DNA of 64,000 nucleotides from Rhea pennata (GCF_028389875.1 NC_084682.1:6768001-6832000), one strand, 5' to 3'. Shown: positions 20,901-62,902, counted from the first letter of the stretch. The notes: generated by a model from the sequence alone, not told the origin. A program made the numbers and translations.

Positions 20901-23900
20901 GGCAACACCGGTCCGTCCTTTTGGGCCGGCAAACTTGGGGAGGGGGGGGTTAACCTGCGGTGGTCTTCGCCGGAGGCGGGGACACGAGCCAGGCGGCGCG
21001 GTGCGGGCGTGGGGGGCCGCCTGGCATTTCTGTGCCCGCACGGGCGTCTGGCCGGCCGCGTCCCCCGGCGAGGCGGCCCCGGCGGCCCCAGTGCCCCCTG
21101 CACCCCGATCCCAGCCTGAGAAGCCCCAGCGCCTGAGATTCCTCCTTTTCCCCTGCTTTTTCGCGCCTGTCCCGAGCGGCATCCCGCCGCCCCACTCCGC
21201 TCCCGTTTCCCAGCCGCGTGGGGAACGGGTGGTTTCAGGTCGGCTGCGGCAAGCAGGACACCGATTCAAGGTCGGCCGCCAGCGGGGTTGGCCAAAAAGA
21301 GGAAAACTAACCCCATTCCGAGGAGCCAAAGCATCCGACCGCGCGTTCCCCAAGGGGGATTCTCTTTCGGAGCTTGCTCAGCTCCAACGGCGAGAGCTCG
21401 GCTCGGAGCGCGTGGCGGGAGCGGAGCCCCCGGCGCCGCGCGCCCGTCTGCGGGGTGCCCTCGAATCGGCGTCGCGCACCCCGGCTCGGCACGTCGGTGC
21501 TCAGCCCCGTGCCGGCGGGCTTCCGCCGGGGTCTGCGCCGGCTGCGAGCCGGCGGTCATCAAACACAGGTTTTTACTAGCAGGGAAGGGAGCCGCTGCGA
21601 GTCTTGCTGGGGTGAGGCACGTGCAAGCTCTCTGGAGGGGCTCGGGGCACCTCAGGCTGGGCGCGGAGCAGTGGGGAAGCGGGGGTTTTCCACCACTCTC
21701 TGGCTATTTTGGAAAAGGGAGAAAAGGAATCTGCTCTGGGGTGGGTGGAAACTACTGCCCCTTCCCCCCGCCAGCTCCTCAGATCAGCAGCAGGTTGAAA
21801 AGCAGAGGGAAGGGGGGTCAGCGGCTGGCCTGGAAACCCCTCCCCGGCACAGAGCTGCAGGATAACCTCATCCCCCACCCCGCTCCGTGGGTGCACCTGA
21901 GCCCCGGCCCTAGCTGGAGCCCACGTACGCATATACCTGTATATAAATATATATTCATATTTGTTCCTTCCACGCTCTGCTTCTCCCTGCAGGGGTGGTG
22001 AGAAGGGCCCTCGCCGAGCGAGGGCCAGAGCTGGATTCACCAGGGCATTTCCTGACATGGGACAGGAGGGGAGGAAAAAAAAAAGGCTTGTAAATGTATT
22101 TAATCTGTGTTATGAAAATCTATGACGCCCTCAGGCCACTGGAGCTGCCTGGAAGCTGAACGGCAGCGCCAGACTGGGACCTGCTAATGCACTTGATGGG
22201 TTTTTTTTCCCCCTTTTAATGCTCTCTCCGCCTCCCCCTCGCCATGGACATCCCTGGAGCAGCCCCCTAATGCGACCAGGCTCCGGCGCTGCCGGGAAAG
22301 GGTTCGCCGCTTCGGCCCGTGCCCCGCGGGGAGCGGCGCTCGCCTGCGCTTGTACCAGGGTCCGTGCCGGTTTCCCCAGCCGCGGGAGTCAAAATCCAAC
22401 CGGGAGTGGTGGTGGTGGTGGTGGGGGGGGAGCAAAGCTCCCTTCCAGGAGCACCGGGTCTTTATAAAAAGCCCCTTGAAGCCGCTTTTGTCGCTGGTCG
22501 GCTTGTTGCCCCGGCCAGGCGCGAGCCGTGCAGCGGCGGCGAGGCAGCACAGCTGGCGTGCCCAGATGTTCCCCTTTTCGCCACGGTCCGAGGCCGCCGC
22601 CGGGGCGGTTTAACATCCCGGCCAGTCGCTTCCGACCCGGGCGAACACGGGGCCGCAGCGGAGGCTTCAGGCTTAAGTGAAAAATTGTCTGCTTTTTAGT
22701 GGGATTAAAAATAGCTCGCTAACTCCCTGGCCGGCGCTGGCCCGCGGGGCTCGCGGCTGAGCCGATAACGCCGGCGCCGGGGAAGGAGGCGACGGAGACG
22801 GAGCGGGCACGTCTCGCCGCCCCGGCCGAAAACGGGGCTCCCCGGGCACCAAAGAGGTGGAAAACTGAAATGGAGGTGCAAAAAGTAGCGTTAGCGTGAT
22901 GATTAATCAAAGATAATTAATTAAGGGGAGAGGGCGGCTTGTTTGGAGGCTGGCGGGGCGCTCGCAGCCCTGCCGGACCCGCTTTCCGCGGGAGGCGGCT
23001 TCCTGCCCCGGAGGCCGGTGCCGAGTGCCGGTGCCTGCTCGGGAGCCGAGCGCTTCCCCCGAGCCCGTGCAGCACGTCTCGCCAGCTGCTGGATGGCGAG
23101 CGTAAATCTTTCAAGGCTGCAAATGCCTTTTTTTTTATTATTTTATTTTTTTTCCCTCTCTTCTGCGTGAGGAAAATGGATTTATTTTGCCACCCTCTTC
23201 AATGTCACTGGTACGGAGAGCCCAGCGCAGGCGCAGGCTGCGCGCCGCAGACCCCCTCGCCCTGCACGGCCTTTCCCTGCCTCGGTTTCCTTGCTGATTC
23301 CCTCTTTTTGGTGAGTTTTCCATTTCGCTCCCCGCTGTGGGCCGGGCTGCAGCACCCGCTGCCCCCCCCCGGCACCCGCGAAGGCTCCTTCGTGGCCGGG
23401 CAGGAGGAGGAGGAGGGTGGCGGCAGCGAGGACGTGGCGTTAGCGTGACGTTAGCGTGACATTCATCCGTCTGTCTCCGGCACACGCGAAACGCGAGGGT
23501 TTGGGGGGCGTTGCGGGAGCCCCCAGTCCCAGGGGGGAATTTGCCTTTAATTTGCTTTTAAAGCCCTGAGCTCCTGGAGCCTGGGGATCGGGAGAGCGTC
23601 TCGGGGCTTGGATCTTCCCGCTGCTCCCATCGGAACTTCCCCGTGCGGCTTTTCCCGCATGATCATGCTGTACGTCCACAGCTATTTTTTAAGCGGCCTG
23701 GAAAATACTGGGGTCCCCCCCGGCCTCCCGCAGCAGGTATCGGAGAAGCAAGACCAGGCTGGGCCACGCTTGCAGGGTCGACGCGAGGGCTGAGCCGCCA
23801 GCGCCTTTTAGCCAAACACTGAAATCATCTTTGGCCAGATACCGTCAAGGTCAGAAATATTTCGTTCAGGAAAGTGCTGAGCTCTAGAAAACGTTGCCAG

Positions 23901-25500
23901 GAGCCTCGAACGCCGTGAAGTCGTCAGCGCAACCCTTCGCTCCCTGCCCTGCCCCGCAGAGCCTGGCGCGCCACGATCTTTCCTAGTGGAAAAACTTCGG
24001 TCTTTCCTGGTTATTTCCCATCCCCTCCCTCCACGTCTGGGCGTTACGGGGGGTGGTGTCGTTTCGGACGGCTCCTGCGCTTGGAGCGGGAGGCTCTCGC
24101 GACCCGCGCGCTGTCGCTGTCCCGGCTCCGGCGCTGGCTCGTGTCCCCCGACCCTTCGCGTGGGTTTTAACGCCTGTTTTTGCAGCAAGGGAGCCCGAGT
24201 CGCCTTCGGCGAACGCTTTGCTGCAGCTCCTTCCCCGCACCGAGGCCCTGGAGCAAAACAAGCCGCTTTTTTTTGCTGCTTCCCGACACGCTTTGGGCAA
24301 GACGCAAATCCTGCTGCCTCCTGCATTGCCCCTTCCCGCTCCGGGGCTCAGCGCCGGGACGGTTCCCGTTCACGGCTGAGACCCCGCGGCCGAGCCTCCT
24401 CCGGGCTTGGAGAAGCCGAACGGCACCGAGGGAGCGGCAGCCGGGCCAAGAACCGCAGCAGCCCCCTCCGGCCCAGGGCCGCCTCACCGGCGGCGCCGGA
24501 GGGGTTAATCCGCTTTGCGCAAAAAAAAAAAAAACCCAGACGTTTCCCCGAACGCCGCTCGCTCCATGTTACTGAAGGAGCTCCTGAAAAATGCATGCCC
24601 CTAAATTGTTTTCCAGGGGGTTATTTCCCCCAGGGGAGGCCAGGCACAGGCTGGAGAAGGGCCGGAGCAGCTGGAATGCCGGGCGGGAGCTGCTAATGGC
24701 ACGAAGCAGCGGCCTTCGCCCGGCCCCAGCTCCAGACGGGACGGCGCGGGGCTCCCCGGGGACGAGCTGCCCCAGCCATTAGCGGGATCCCATCAGGCCG
24801 GAGCGGAGCCGGCGCTGAGCCGCGGGCGTTAGCGGCCGCTTCGGCGTCACCCTGCCCGCGCGGGGCTGGCGGGGGCTCTCGGTGCTGGGGTCGCCCCGCT
24901 GCGCCCGCCCGCCCGCCCCGCCGCCGGCCCCGAGGACTCGCGGGCTGCTCGGGAGCGCGGGGGGCTGGAGCAAACGCGGGACGCGGCTCCGCGGCGCTCC
25001 GCTCTGGCTCGGCCCCGCCGCGGGGAACCGAGCGTTCGCGCGAGCGGGGGCCGCAGGCTGCTCGACGGCGGGATCCCACCTCCGCTTTTGGACAGCCCCG
25101 AGAGCCGAGTCTCCCCGGGGCGCGCGCCGCTGGCCGGGCCAGCCCCCGTCTTCGCCCTCCTCTTCCACCGGTGTCGGCAGCAGCAGCTACGTCTTGTTTG
25201 CAGGGCGAGTGACTCAGTGTAAAATCCGGACAGCGTCTTCTCAGGCGTTTTTTCCTGCCCTTAAATCACCGACGAACGAGCCGGAGAGCCTGCAGAGGGT
25301 CCCGGCTTGCTGCCGCCGTGGCCGGCCGGCCCGGGGGCTGCCGGGGCCGCGGGGCGCTGCGGGCGCCAGGGCCTGGCCCGGGAGTGTTTTATCCCCCGTA
25401 AAACCAGCGTTTAGCCCGGGCAGGGGGGCTGCCGGAGCCGGGGGCTGCCGCGGCGGCAGCAGGCAGGGAGACGGGCTGGATGGACAGACAGAGGATATGT

Positions 25501-25566
25501 AGGGGTATGTAAATATGCATGTGTGTATATACACACGTACATGTGCATATATATATATATATATGG
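25501..25566. repeat. TA/CA-rich dinucleotide microsatellite
   Basis: Alternating purine-pyrimidine tract mixing TG, CA and a run of nine to ten TA units (ending near 25564). Confidence 0.9.
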
Positions 25567-25876
25567 TATTTGCACGCTGGCTGGGTGCTGCCGGTGTCGG
25601 AGCCGGGATCCTGCATCCGACAGACCTTCCCCCCGTTCGGCGCAGCCCGACGTTCCCGTCGGCCGGACCTGGGGCGCGGGACCTCGCTGCCTTACCCGGG
25701 CTGGGGCGGAGGCGGCCTCGGGGGGGGAAATGCGGGGTGATTTGGGCCAGATTCCCGCTGCGAGGGGACACCGGCGCTCGCCGTGTCCACCCCAAAAGGA
25801 GCTGCCCGAGCCCGCGCGGCCCCTTGTCTGATCAGGCACCGGGGCAGGCCTAAAAGCCTCCGGAGAATTAAACTGC

Positions 25877-25904
25877 CCGAGCCGAGCCGAGCCGAGCCGA
25901 GCCG
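25877..25904. repeat. Pentanucleotide microsatellite (CCGAG)n
   Basis: Five and a half perfect CCGAG units. This is the same pentamer family, on the other strand, as the repeat inside the third chemokine's intron 1. Confidence 0.9.
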
Positions 25905-26229
25905 GGGAGGACTGGGAAACCAAAGCAAATGGCCTTTCCTCCTCCTCCTAAGCGCTTTTTCGCTGTCCGTCTTTCCTTCCTGGCCAGAGAGGCCGGGGAA
26001 GGGGGAGGGAGCCGGGGAGCGCCCACGAAACGCCCTTTCCCACCTACCTTTTCCCTCGCCCCCAACCCACAGCTTGGATTTCGCCTCCTCCTGGCTGGAG
26101 GGAATGAAAATATTCCCCCGAATCTATGCGGCGTTTTTGTGTTTAAAAAAAGAAAACAGAAAGGAAAGAAAAAAACCTGCTCTCGCTAGCCTTCCTGGCT
26201 GCCAAGATAACCACCCCCCGCTAAACAGC

Positions 26230-27250
26230 GGCTGTAATTAGGTTCCTTGAATCCCCGGCGGTGGAGAAATGTGGCATTCATGAATTTTCTGCGAGGATGC
26301 TGGACTGATCCGTTTAAACACGTTATTGAATCGTGCAATGATTGCTCTCCCGGGCGCCGCGCACGAACAGCCCCGGCCGGCCGCCTCCGCGCCACCCTTC
26401 CTGCCCCGACGAGGGCAATGCCGAGCTCGGAGCCGGCTTTTATAATTTTCTTTTTTTTTTTTTTTTCCTTTTTTTCTTTTTTTGCTTGGGATTGGAACAA
26501 AGGATGAGAATGTCGAAATTTCCCCCCAGGGTAAAAAAATTTGGAAGGGGGGGTGGGAATCACTGCTGTAGGCTGAGACGTTTCCTTTCAAGCCCTTCGC
26601 TCCTCTAATAGATCCGTAGGGTTTGATGCTCGTGAGGCCGTTTCATTTCACCCATTCCCCTGCGCCGAGCCCCAACAACTTCAATAACGTTGGCTTGTTA
26701 TATCAGATAAAATATTTAAGGCACATAATATAGCCTAAAATTAATATTTTAACAGGATGTAGAAGTCGAGGCAAAGCTGAATCCAAACAGTAAAACTGAA
26801 ATGAAACATTATTTTTTTTTTCCTCTCACAACAACGAAATGGTTTGGCGCGACGGCTTTGATTCGCCCTTCCGTTACTTTTACACGCTATTAAAATATTC
26901 ATTTTAATATTATAAATATTACATTTAATAACTGCTGTGCTGCTAAGATGTTTGGGGCGCTGGAAAGTCAAAACAATTAGGCGATTCGCCTGCCGGCCGC
27001 GACCGCGCACCCCTCTGCGAGCCAGCGCGCACTGAGCTGGGCAATTAGCTAGAATAAGGGTCTTTTTTGCTTTAGAAATAATAACTTCAAATTAATTTAT
27101 GGTGAGTGCCGGATTTCTATATTTATGGTGCTATCAGAACGACACAAAGCAAATTGGATGATCTAAAGGTATTTTGGGAGCTGCTTTGAAAAGGAGGGAA
27201 CTGATAAATGGTTTTAATCCTGCTCCGGGGTGATCAGTCCGGCACCAACG
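26230..27250. promoter_or_regulatory. AT-rich candidate conserved enhancer block
   Basis: About 1 kb of AT-rich, non-repetitive DNA standing out within CpG-rich surroundings, about 3.2-4.2 kb upstream of the TMEM132E start codon. It is full of homeodomain/POU/GATA-like words: CAATTAGCTAG, TTAATAACTG, AAATTAATTT, ATATCAGATAAA, ATTCATTTTAATATT. No open frame is convincing. Non-random texture without coding potential is what developmental enhancers look like; conservation itself cannot be seen from one sequence. Confidence 0.45.
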
Positions 27251-28593
27251 CTGAGCTGGAGAGCTGGGCCGGGGGTCAGCGCTCCGGCCGCTAACAGGCG
27301 GCCAGTGGCGCAGGGACCCTCTTTTCGGCGGAAATCTTTCCGATTTCCTCCTCTGCCGGCGGGATGCGACTCCTGACAAGTTGCAACCTTTGCAATAAAT
27401 CACCTGTAGCAGCACGGATGCTGCAGCCGACGCTCGGATGAGGCGGCTCGTTCCGACCTTGCCGGCGTCGTCTTTGGCTAAACCCCCCCCGTGATTTGTC
27501 CGCGGTGCCTCCCCGGGCCGGCGGCACGAGCGGCAACCCCTCCGGCGGCGCCCGCCCCGTGCCTTCGGCCCTCGCACGGGAGCGCGGTCGCCCGCTCCTT
27601 CCTGCCCCGGCCCCTCCGCCTGCCAAAGCTGGAGCCATAAATAAAATCCAGCCGGGGTAAAAATACTTATTTCTGTAACGGTTGAAAAATATCCTAGTGG
27701 CAGTGCCAAGAAACTGCCAGGAACGCTGGGGAAACGCGGGAGGGATTGCACCCAAACACGCCGCTGCGAAAGCTCTCGCCCGTCGGGAAGGAAACGCTCC
27801 GGCGCCGGGGCAGGACGCGGCGGGAAGGGAAGCGCAGCCCCGCCGCGGGAGCCCGCGGGAGCCCTCGGGAGCGCCGCGACGGCGGCCGGGGGCGCGCGCC
27901 CCTCTCCCCTCCCCTCCCCTCCCCGAGGCAATCAGCAGAGTGGTTAATAAATCAGGAGGTTTTTGCGTCAAGCAGCGCCGCACGCGGCCGTCGCCCGGCG
28001 CGCGCGTCTCCGCCGCGGCCGCGGCCTTTTCCGCCTCCGGGGAGCGATGGGTCCCCTTTGCCCAGGACGCCGGGACTGGGGCTTTGGGGGCCCCCGGGGC
28101 GGCAGCACCCGGGAGGGCTTTGCCCGTCCCCGTCTCTGGTTCTGGGCATCTCCCTTACCCCCACCCCGAGCATCGCTTGCGAAGCACCGCCCGGCTGCGC
28201 CGTGTCCCGTGACGCCCAAAGGCGCTGGGGCGCGTGGGGGGCTCGGCACGGGGTGCCCCCCCCCCAGGCGCTGCAACGAGCCGGCCGTTCTCAGAGGCGT
28301 CGTCGGCTCCCGTCTCTGCTCAAGGTCAATAACATTAATTGCCATGAATTATTTTGGCATTAATGGAGATGTCATATGCACTTCCACTATAAACGAGGCT
28401 TCCAGGATGAACGCGCTGGGCGGCATTTCCCAGTGCGGGGAGACGGGAAACTGCGCCGCAGCGGAGCGGGAAGGGCGAGGGGCCGGAGGGGCCGTGCGGG
28501 GTCCCGGGGGAGGGCAGGGAAACCCACGCGTGGCGCGGGCACGCAGCCGGGAGACGCACGCACCGCGCGGTGGGCTCGCTGGCGGGGCGCGCA

Positions 28594-28643
28594 GCGCAGA
28601 GCCGCGCAGAGCCGCGCATTGCCGCGCAGCGCCGCGCAGAGCC
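28594..28643. repeat. 10-bp tandem repeat GCGCAGAGCC, 5 copies
   Basis: Five consecutive decamers, three of them identical; variants carry ATT or AGC in place of AGA. Confidence 0.9.
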
Positions 28644-28837
28644 GTGGCCCGGCCTGCGCTTTGCGGCTCCGGCCCTTCCCGCAGCGCCGGCCTAACCCTG
28701 CGCCCCCCCCGCCCCCCCGCGCCCCGGGCGCTCCCGCACCCCTCCGCGCCGGGCGCGGGCAGCGCAGCCGTCCCGGGGCGCAGCTTCAAAAGCGCTGGTG
28801 CTGCCCCCCCCCCCGAGCCCATCCCGGCAGCCACGGC

Positions 28838-28877
28838 GGGATGGGGATGGGGATGGGGATGGGGATGGGGATGGGGC
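28838..28877. repeat. Hexanucleotide repeat (GGGGAT)n
   Basis: Nearly seven units of GGGGAT, with G-runs of four at regular spacing that could form a G-quadruplex on the + strand. Confidence 0.95.
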
Positions 28878-29202
28878 CCCCCCGCCCCCTCCCCGCCCGC
28901 CCGGAGCAGCCCGTATTCCCGTTACCTTCCGGCGTTAGCAGCGGCGGGGCCGGGCATTGCCCCGGGCTCCTCAGCAATGAGAGCGCCGGGGGTGGGGGGG
29001 AGCGGGGGGCACAGCGGGCCTTGCAGCCTCCCACCTCCCCCCCGCACGCCGGGGCCCTGGGGGGGGGGCGGGGGTCGGCTGGGAGCCTGCGCGGCGGGGG
29101 GAGGCTGGGGAAGGGGGCTGCGTTGCGTTGCACTGCGTTTAATTGCCTCGCGTTGCACCGGCGGGGAGCGCGGCTCGGCTCCGCTCCCTCCTCCTCCTCG
29201 CC

Positions 29203-29248
29203 CAAGGAGGAGAAGGAGGGAGGAGGAGGAGGAGGAGGAGGAGGAAGG
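29203..29248. repeat. Polypurine GGA microsatellite
   Basis: Run of GGA/GGAA triplets, uninterrupted (GGA)n in the second half. Confidence 0.9.
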
Positions 29249-29800
29249 CACCTCCCCCTCCCGCCCTCCCCGCGCTGGCACCCACCGGAGCCCGATGCGG
29301 CTCCGGCCGGGCGAGCGGCCACGGGAGCGCCCAGCGGCGGGGCCCCCCCGCGACGGGCAGGGCCGACGGGCTGCAGGCGGGGGGGCGGGGGGGGGGAAGA
29401 AGGGGGCAAAGCCCCCCCTAAACTTGCCGCTTTCCCCAGGGTTTTTGCACCCCCTCCCGCCTTTATTTTCCTTTGCAAGCGGGAGGAGGGGGCACCTCTC
29501 TCCTTACCCTGGGGGGGGGGGGGTCGTAGCGGCGGCGACGGCGGGGAGCCCCCCCGCCCCTCTGCACGCTGACGGCCGCCGTCGCCCGCTTGGAGCCCTC
29601 GCGGGGGACCGGGGGGGAGCGGCTCCCCCCGGCTGGGGCGCTCCGCCCGCCCCGCGCCCCCAAACTTTGCCTTCGGATGCAGGGACTCTTCCGCTCGCCT
29701 CCGCCGCGGTTTTCTTCCCGCTGATTAATTGCATCTGCCTGGGATTAATTACTCACCCTCCTGCTTTGGGTTTTTTCTTCCCTGTTGTTCGTTTGTTTTA

Positions 29801-29829
29801 CCTTTTTTTTTTTTTTTTTTTTTTTTTTA
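29801..29829. repeat. Poly-T tract
   Basis: About 27 consecutive T, about 0.6 kb upstream of the TMEM132E start codon. Its exact length may be affected by sequencing. Confidence 0.9.
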
Positions 29830-30422
29830 ATTGAGAGGAGTGCTTTCATTCTTATGTTTTTGGAAAAGCCGCTTGGAGCTTTTTTTGCTTTTTTGTGCAT
29901 AGGGGTGCTGGCGACCTGCTAGCCCTGCAGCATCATCCTTGATCAGCACATCCTTTTTTTTTGGGAGGGGGGGGTGAGGAGGAAGTTACACGTGCTTTTC
30001 TAACCCCCGGATCCTGGAGGAGGAAGAGGAGGAGGAGGGGGAACCCAGCCCCCCCTTCCCCCCGCCGCCGCCTCGGTGCACCCCAGATGCTGTAGTTTGC
30101 CTGCAGGCACTGGGGGGGTTGCGGCAGGCTTGGGGTGCGGGCTGCGGAGGGGTGGGGGGGCTGGAAATGGGGTACCGTGCTCGCTGAGCTGGGGGAGGCC
30201 GAGAGCTGAGCCCCCCAACCTGAGCCGGTCCCCCCCTCCCCCCCAAGAAATTCTGCCAGTGGCTGCTGCTCCCGGCTTGCACGTGGTTGGATTTAGGGGA
30301 TTTTTGTGATTTTTTTTTTTTTTGGTGCTCAGTTTGGATTTTTTCTCCCCACCGGGGGTGGCCCCAGGCCTTGCCCCCCCTCCCCCCCGCCCGTTGCGGC
30401 CCCCTCGGCGCCCCGCACCGCA

Positions 30423-59862
<29,440 letters not shown>

Positions 59863-61273
59863 CGCAGAGGCAGAGGGGACGGGGGGAGGGAGGGTGCCAC
59901 CATGCCACGCCACGCCATGCCACACCACGCCGCACCGGCTGCTTCCTGGAAGGGCCGGCGACCCAAATTTGGCTCTCGTGTGTGTTCTCTCTTTTGCACA
60001 TGTCACATCCTCTTCACCTCGTTTGAATGCACCCCCCCGGCTCTTTTTTCTTTACTTGCCCTTTACAGTTTTATTTTTCCCAAGGAGAAGCACTGAGTTT
60101 ACGCACAGATAACGAAGCCCATCAGCCCGCGGGCAGCAGAGGGAGCGCAGGGGCCAAGCTAGGGGTGGAAAACGGCTGCGGCTGAAACCTCCGCGCGTGT
60201 CCCGCGGCGAGCGGCTCCAGGCCCGGGCCAGAAGGACGCTGCCGCGGGCCTCGCAGCGGGATGTGGAAGAAGGGAGGTGCCACGGCCCCACCGGGAGCCG
60301 CCGCGGGAGAGGAGCAGGGTTGCTCGGGGCTTGGCGGAGCTGGTCCTTGCACCAGCGGAGCGGGAGATGCGGTCCGGGGGGGGGGGGGGCGGGGCTTCTC
60401 CGTTGGGGCGTGGCCTCCACGTAGGGCGGTGGCCTCTAAGGGGTGTGGCTTCCCACGGGGGCGTGGCCTAGCCCGCTGGGGGCGTGGCCTGTGCCCCCCC
60501 CCCCGTGCAGCCGGCCGGGCCGGGCCGGGCCGGGCCGGGCCCGGAGCGGCGCCGCGCACCCGTTGGGTGGCTCCCAAAGGCGAACCGCGACTGTCTTTGC
60601 TTTATTTTGTTGCACAATTTAGGAATTCAATGTACGTTCAGGGATTTGCCGCCCTCCTTGGCTCGGCTGCGGGGGCGGGCGGGCTGGGCATGGAGCCCGG
60701 CCGCCCCCCCGGCTGCGTGCTGGTCCCTCCCCGGGCAGCCGGGCCAGCCCTGCCGTGGGGTTCCCTGCCTGGAGAGAGCGAGGGCCCAGCTGCCTGCCCC
60801 GCGGCTGCTGGGGGGCTCTCAGGGTGCCTGGCCGCACCGGGAGGGAAGGCGGCGAGCGGCGGCGCTGGGGCATCCCGTCGCCCCGGGGAGCCGAGCCTTA
60901 GTCCCGACCAGGACCAGGCCTGTCCCAGTTCTCCCAGCGCCGGCCCAGTGGGGCTGCCTGGCGCGAGATGCAGCCGCCGCGGTGCCTTCTGCCTGCCGTA
61001 AACCACTGCCTCCCGCTCGCCTCGCTCCTGCGGCAGCTCCCCAGCGTCCGTCTCCCGCCCGCCCGTGAGCCCGGGGCTGCCAGGCTGGTCCCGCGGCCGG
61101 CGCCGAGCCCGGCCCTGCTCGGAGCATCCTCACCCAGGCGTCGCCCTGCGGGTCCCGCCGCGCCTGGCCCCGCGACACCCAGGGCGGGGGGAGGCAGAGG
61201 CTGGCAGCGGCTTATTTCTGGATTGGAAGTTACCCACCACTGTGTCTAATTTTCTTTTTCTTTCTTAAATAAA
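59863..61273 (+). other. TMEM132E: Probable 3' UTR of TMEM132E
   Basis: After the TAA at 59860-59862 there is a (CCACG)n-like pentamer stretch (59900-59936), then a strongly CpG-rich part (60.12-61.2 kb). The candidate poly(A) signal AATAAA is at 61268-61273. A later AATAAA at 62031-62036 would give a longer alternative UTR. UTR extent is inferred. Confidence 0.55.
60405..60490. repeat. Array of five GGGGCGTGGCCT-type GC/CACCC boxes
   Basis: Units at 60405-60416, 60424-60435, 60440-60450, 60457-60469 and 60478-60490, spaced about 17-21 bases. They fit SP/KLF-type GC and GT boxes. The array is followed by a GGGCC pentamer run (about 60511-60543). Confidence 0.75.
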
Positions 61274-61751
61274 AGACTAGAAAAGAAAAAAAAAAAAAAG
61301 AAAAGAAAACGAAAAGCCAAACCAAAAGGCACTGCAGCACTGTGATGGGCTGTATCTGTTTGTCCCCACGCCCGGGCTTCGGATATGCACCCGTCCGGGG
61401 CGCAGCCGCTGCCCTGAGCCCCAGGGGCACCGCTGCGGCTGACCCGGCGTAAGTGCACGCAGTGGCCTCGCCACCGCCGCCGGCTGAGCCCCCTTTTGGG
61501 ACCCCCCCCCCCCCCGGGAGCCTTTTCCTCTTCGGAAATCTGGGGCCGTGCAGGGGTCGGTGCCACGGAAGAGACGATGGTGCGGCCACCTCTCGCGCTG
61601 ATCCCCGTGCCTCGGTTTCCCTTGCTGGAAAGCAGCAGCCTGTGGCAGCATGCGGTGGTGTGAAAGGCTCTTTAAAGGGTTTATCGTTTTCAGGCTATGA
61701 AAGTTTCTCCCCCAGCGGCCTTAAAACTTACCAGTTAGCTCTATGCTGATT

Positions 61752-61791
61752 TTATATATACGTGTATATATATATACATATATATATATGG
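61752..61791. repeat. (TA)n microsatellite
   Basis: TA-rich alternating tract with single C/G interruptions. Confidence 0.9.
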
Positions 61792-62741
61792 GAGAATTGA
61801 GATATGCTCAAAGACCAGTTACATTTTACTGTGCCCTGTTATCTAAAGGACCCAGGTACGACTGAACAAGCCACTGATCTAATAATAATTCTAAGCAGTA
61901 AAATTAATACAGCCAAATTCCCTGCTTGGAACTTCTAAACCTCATCGTTAAATTAACATATATGAATATTTGTTAAAAAAAAAAAGGAAGAAGAAGAAGA
62001 AAAGGAGGGGGAAAGGTAAGAAGCGTGTATAATAAAATTTTATAATTGTAATAAGACATGCCAGCGCCCGACTCCTGGTACCTGAATGCGTCCCCAGGGC
62101 TGCGGAGAGGTGCGGGGACAGACCCGGCTCGCGGTGGGGCCAAAGACCGGCTGGGAGGTGCGGGCTGGTGCCTCGATGGGGCAGTGCAATGCGGCCCAGC
62201 CCCTCCTGGCCCCGTGGCTGAGTCTCTGCGGGATTGTGCCCCCCCTCTTTTTCTTTTCTCGTGTGATTTTTCTGGGGCCGGATCCCCGAGCCGTCCCCTC
62301 CCCGAGCAGCGCTGGCTGCTCTCCCGCTGCCTTCTCCAGGGGCTGCAGCCATGGCCCAGGATCTGACACCGAGCATCAGCGGCAGTTTTCCAGCCCATCA
62401 GTTCCCATTTCAGCTGATAGATAAAGTTCAGGACTCCAAGAGCCCTTGGGAAACCAGCGCCGATGCGTCAGGGAATTTGAGCTGCTCGCAAGCGCTGGCG
62501 CCCGGCGTCTCTCCTGCCGGGCACGAGCGGCCGTCGTCAGCTGGGCTCCGGCAGCGCCGCTCGAGCTGCACGGCGCGGCGCCGCTTGCAGTGCTGGTGGG
62601 GACGGGCGATGGGCTGGCGGGGGGCCAGATGCTGGCAACGGCTCGGAGAAGTGCCTGGGAGAGAGGCTGGCTCGAGAGAGGGGCTTCGCTTTTTAAAGAT
62701 GAGCGCGTCAGCTTCTCTGCATCTATATCACTATCCTTTTA

Positions 62742-62869
62742 GCTCTATATAAATATGTATGTGTATATGCATGCATATACACACACTTATCTCTCTATAT
62801 ATATCTATATAGGAGAGCACGTGTGCATGTGTGTGTATATATATATATATATATGTGTGTGTGTGCGCG

Positions 62870-62902
<33 letters not shown>

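Larger units (their letters stand above)
20901..26200. other. Intergenic, CpG-rich patches, no gene seen
   Basis: CpG-dense patches at about 20.9-21.6, 22.2-22.6, 22.9-23.1 and 24.0-25.2 kb alternate with AT-rich blocks, e.g. 22.87-22.93 kb with tandem TTAAT homeodomain-like sites. A GGT microsatellite lies at about 22408-22432. No splice-consistent exon or recognisable protein was found. Confidence 0.45.
27251..30422 (+). promoter_or_regulatory. TMEM132E: CpG island, upstream region and probable promoter of TMEM132E
   Basis: Extremely CpG-rich from about 27.5 kb up to the TMEM132E start codon, with long G and C homopolymers, no TATA box near the start, and several simple repeats annotated separately. 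A short AT-rich patch at 28322-28400 contains ATTAATTGCC and ATTATTTTGG words and may be a conserved element. The transcription start cannot be fixed from sequence. Confidence 0.5.

Noticed and set aside
27963-29834. 623-codon open frame
   Set aside because: Composition-driven: extreme GC, simple repeats and homopolymers translate to Pro/Gly/Arg/Ala, it ends in a poly-T tract translated as Phe, and no domain is recognisable.
60261-61001. 246-codon + frame after TMEM132E
   Set aside because: Gly/Ala/Pro/Arg-rich translation of a CpG island with no recognisable protein or splice support.
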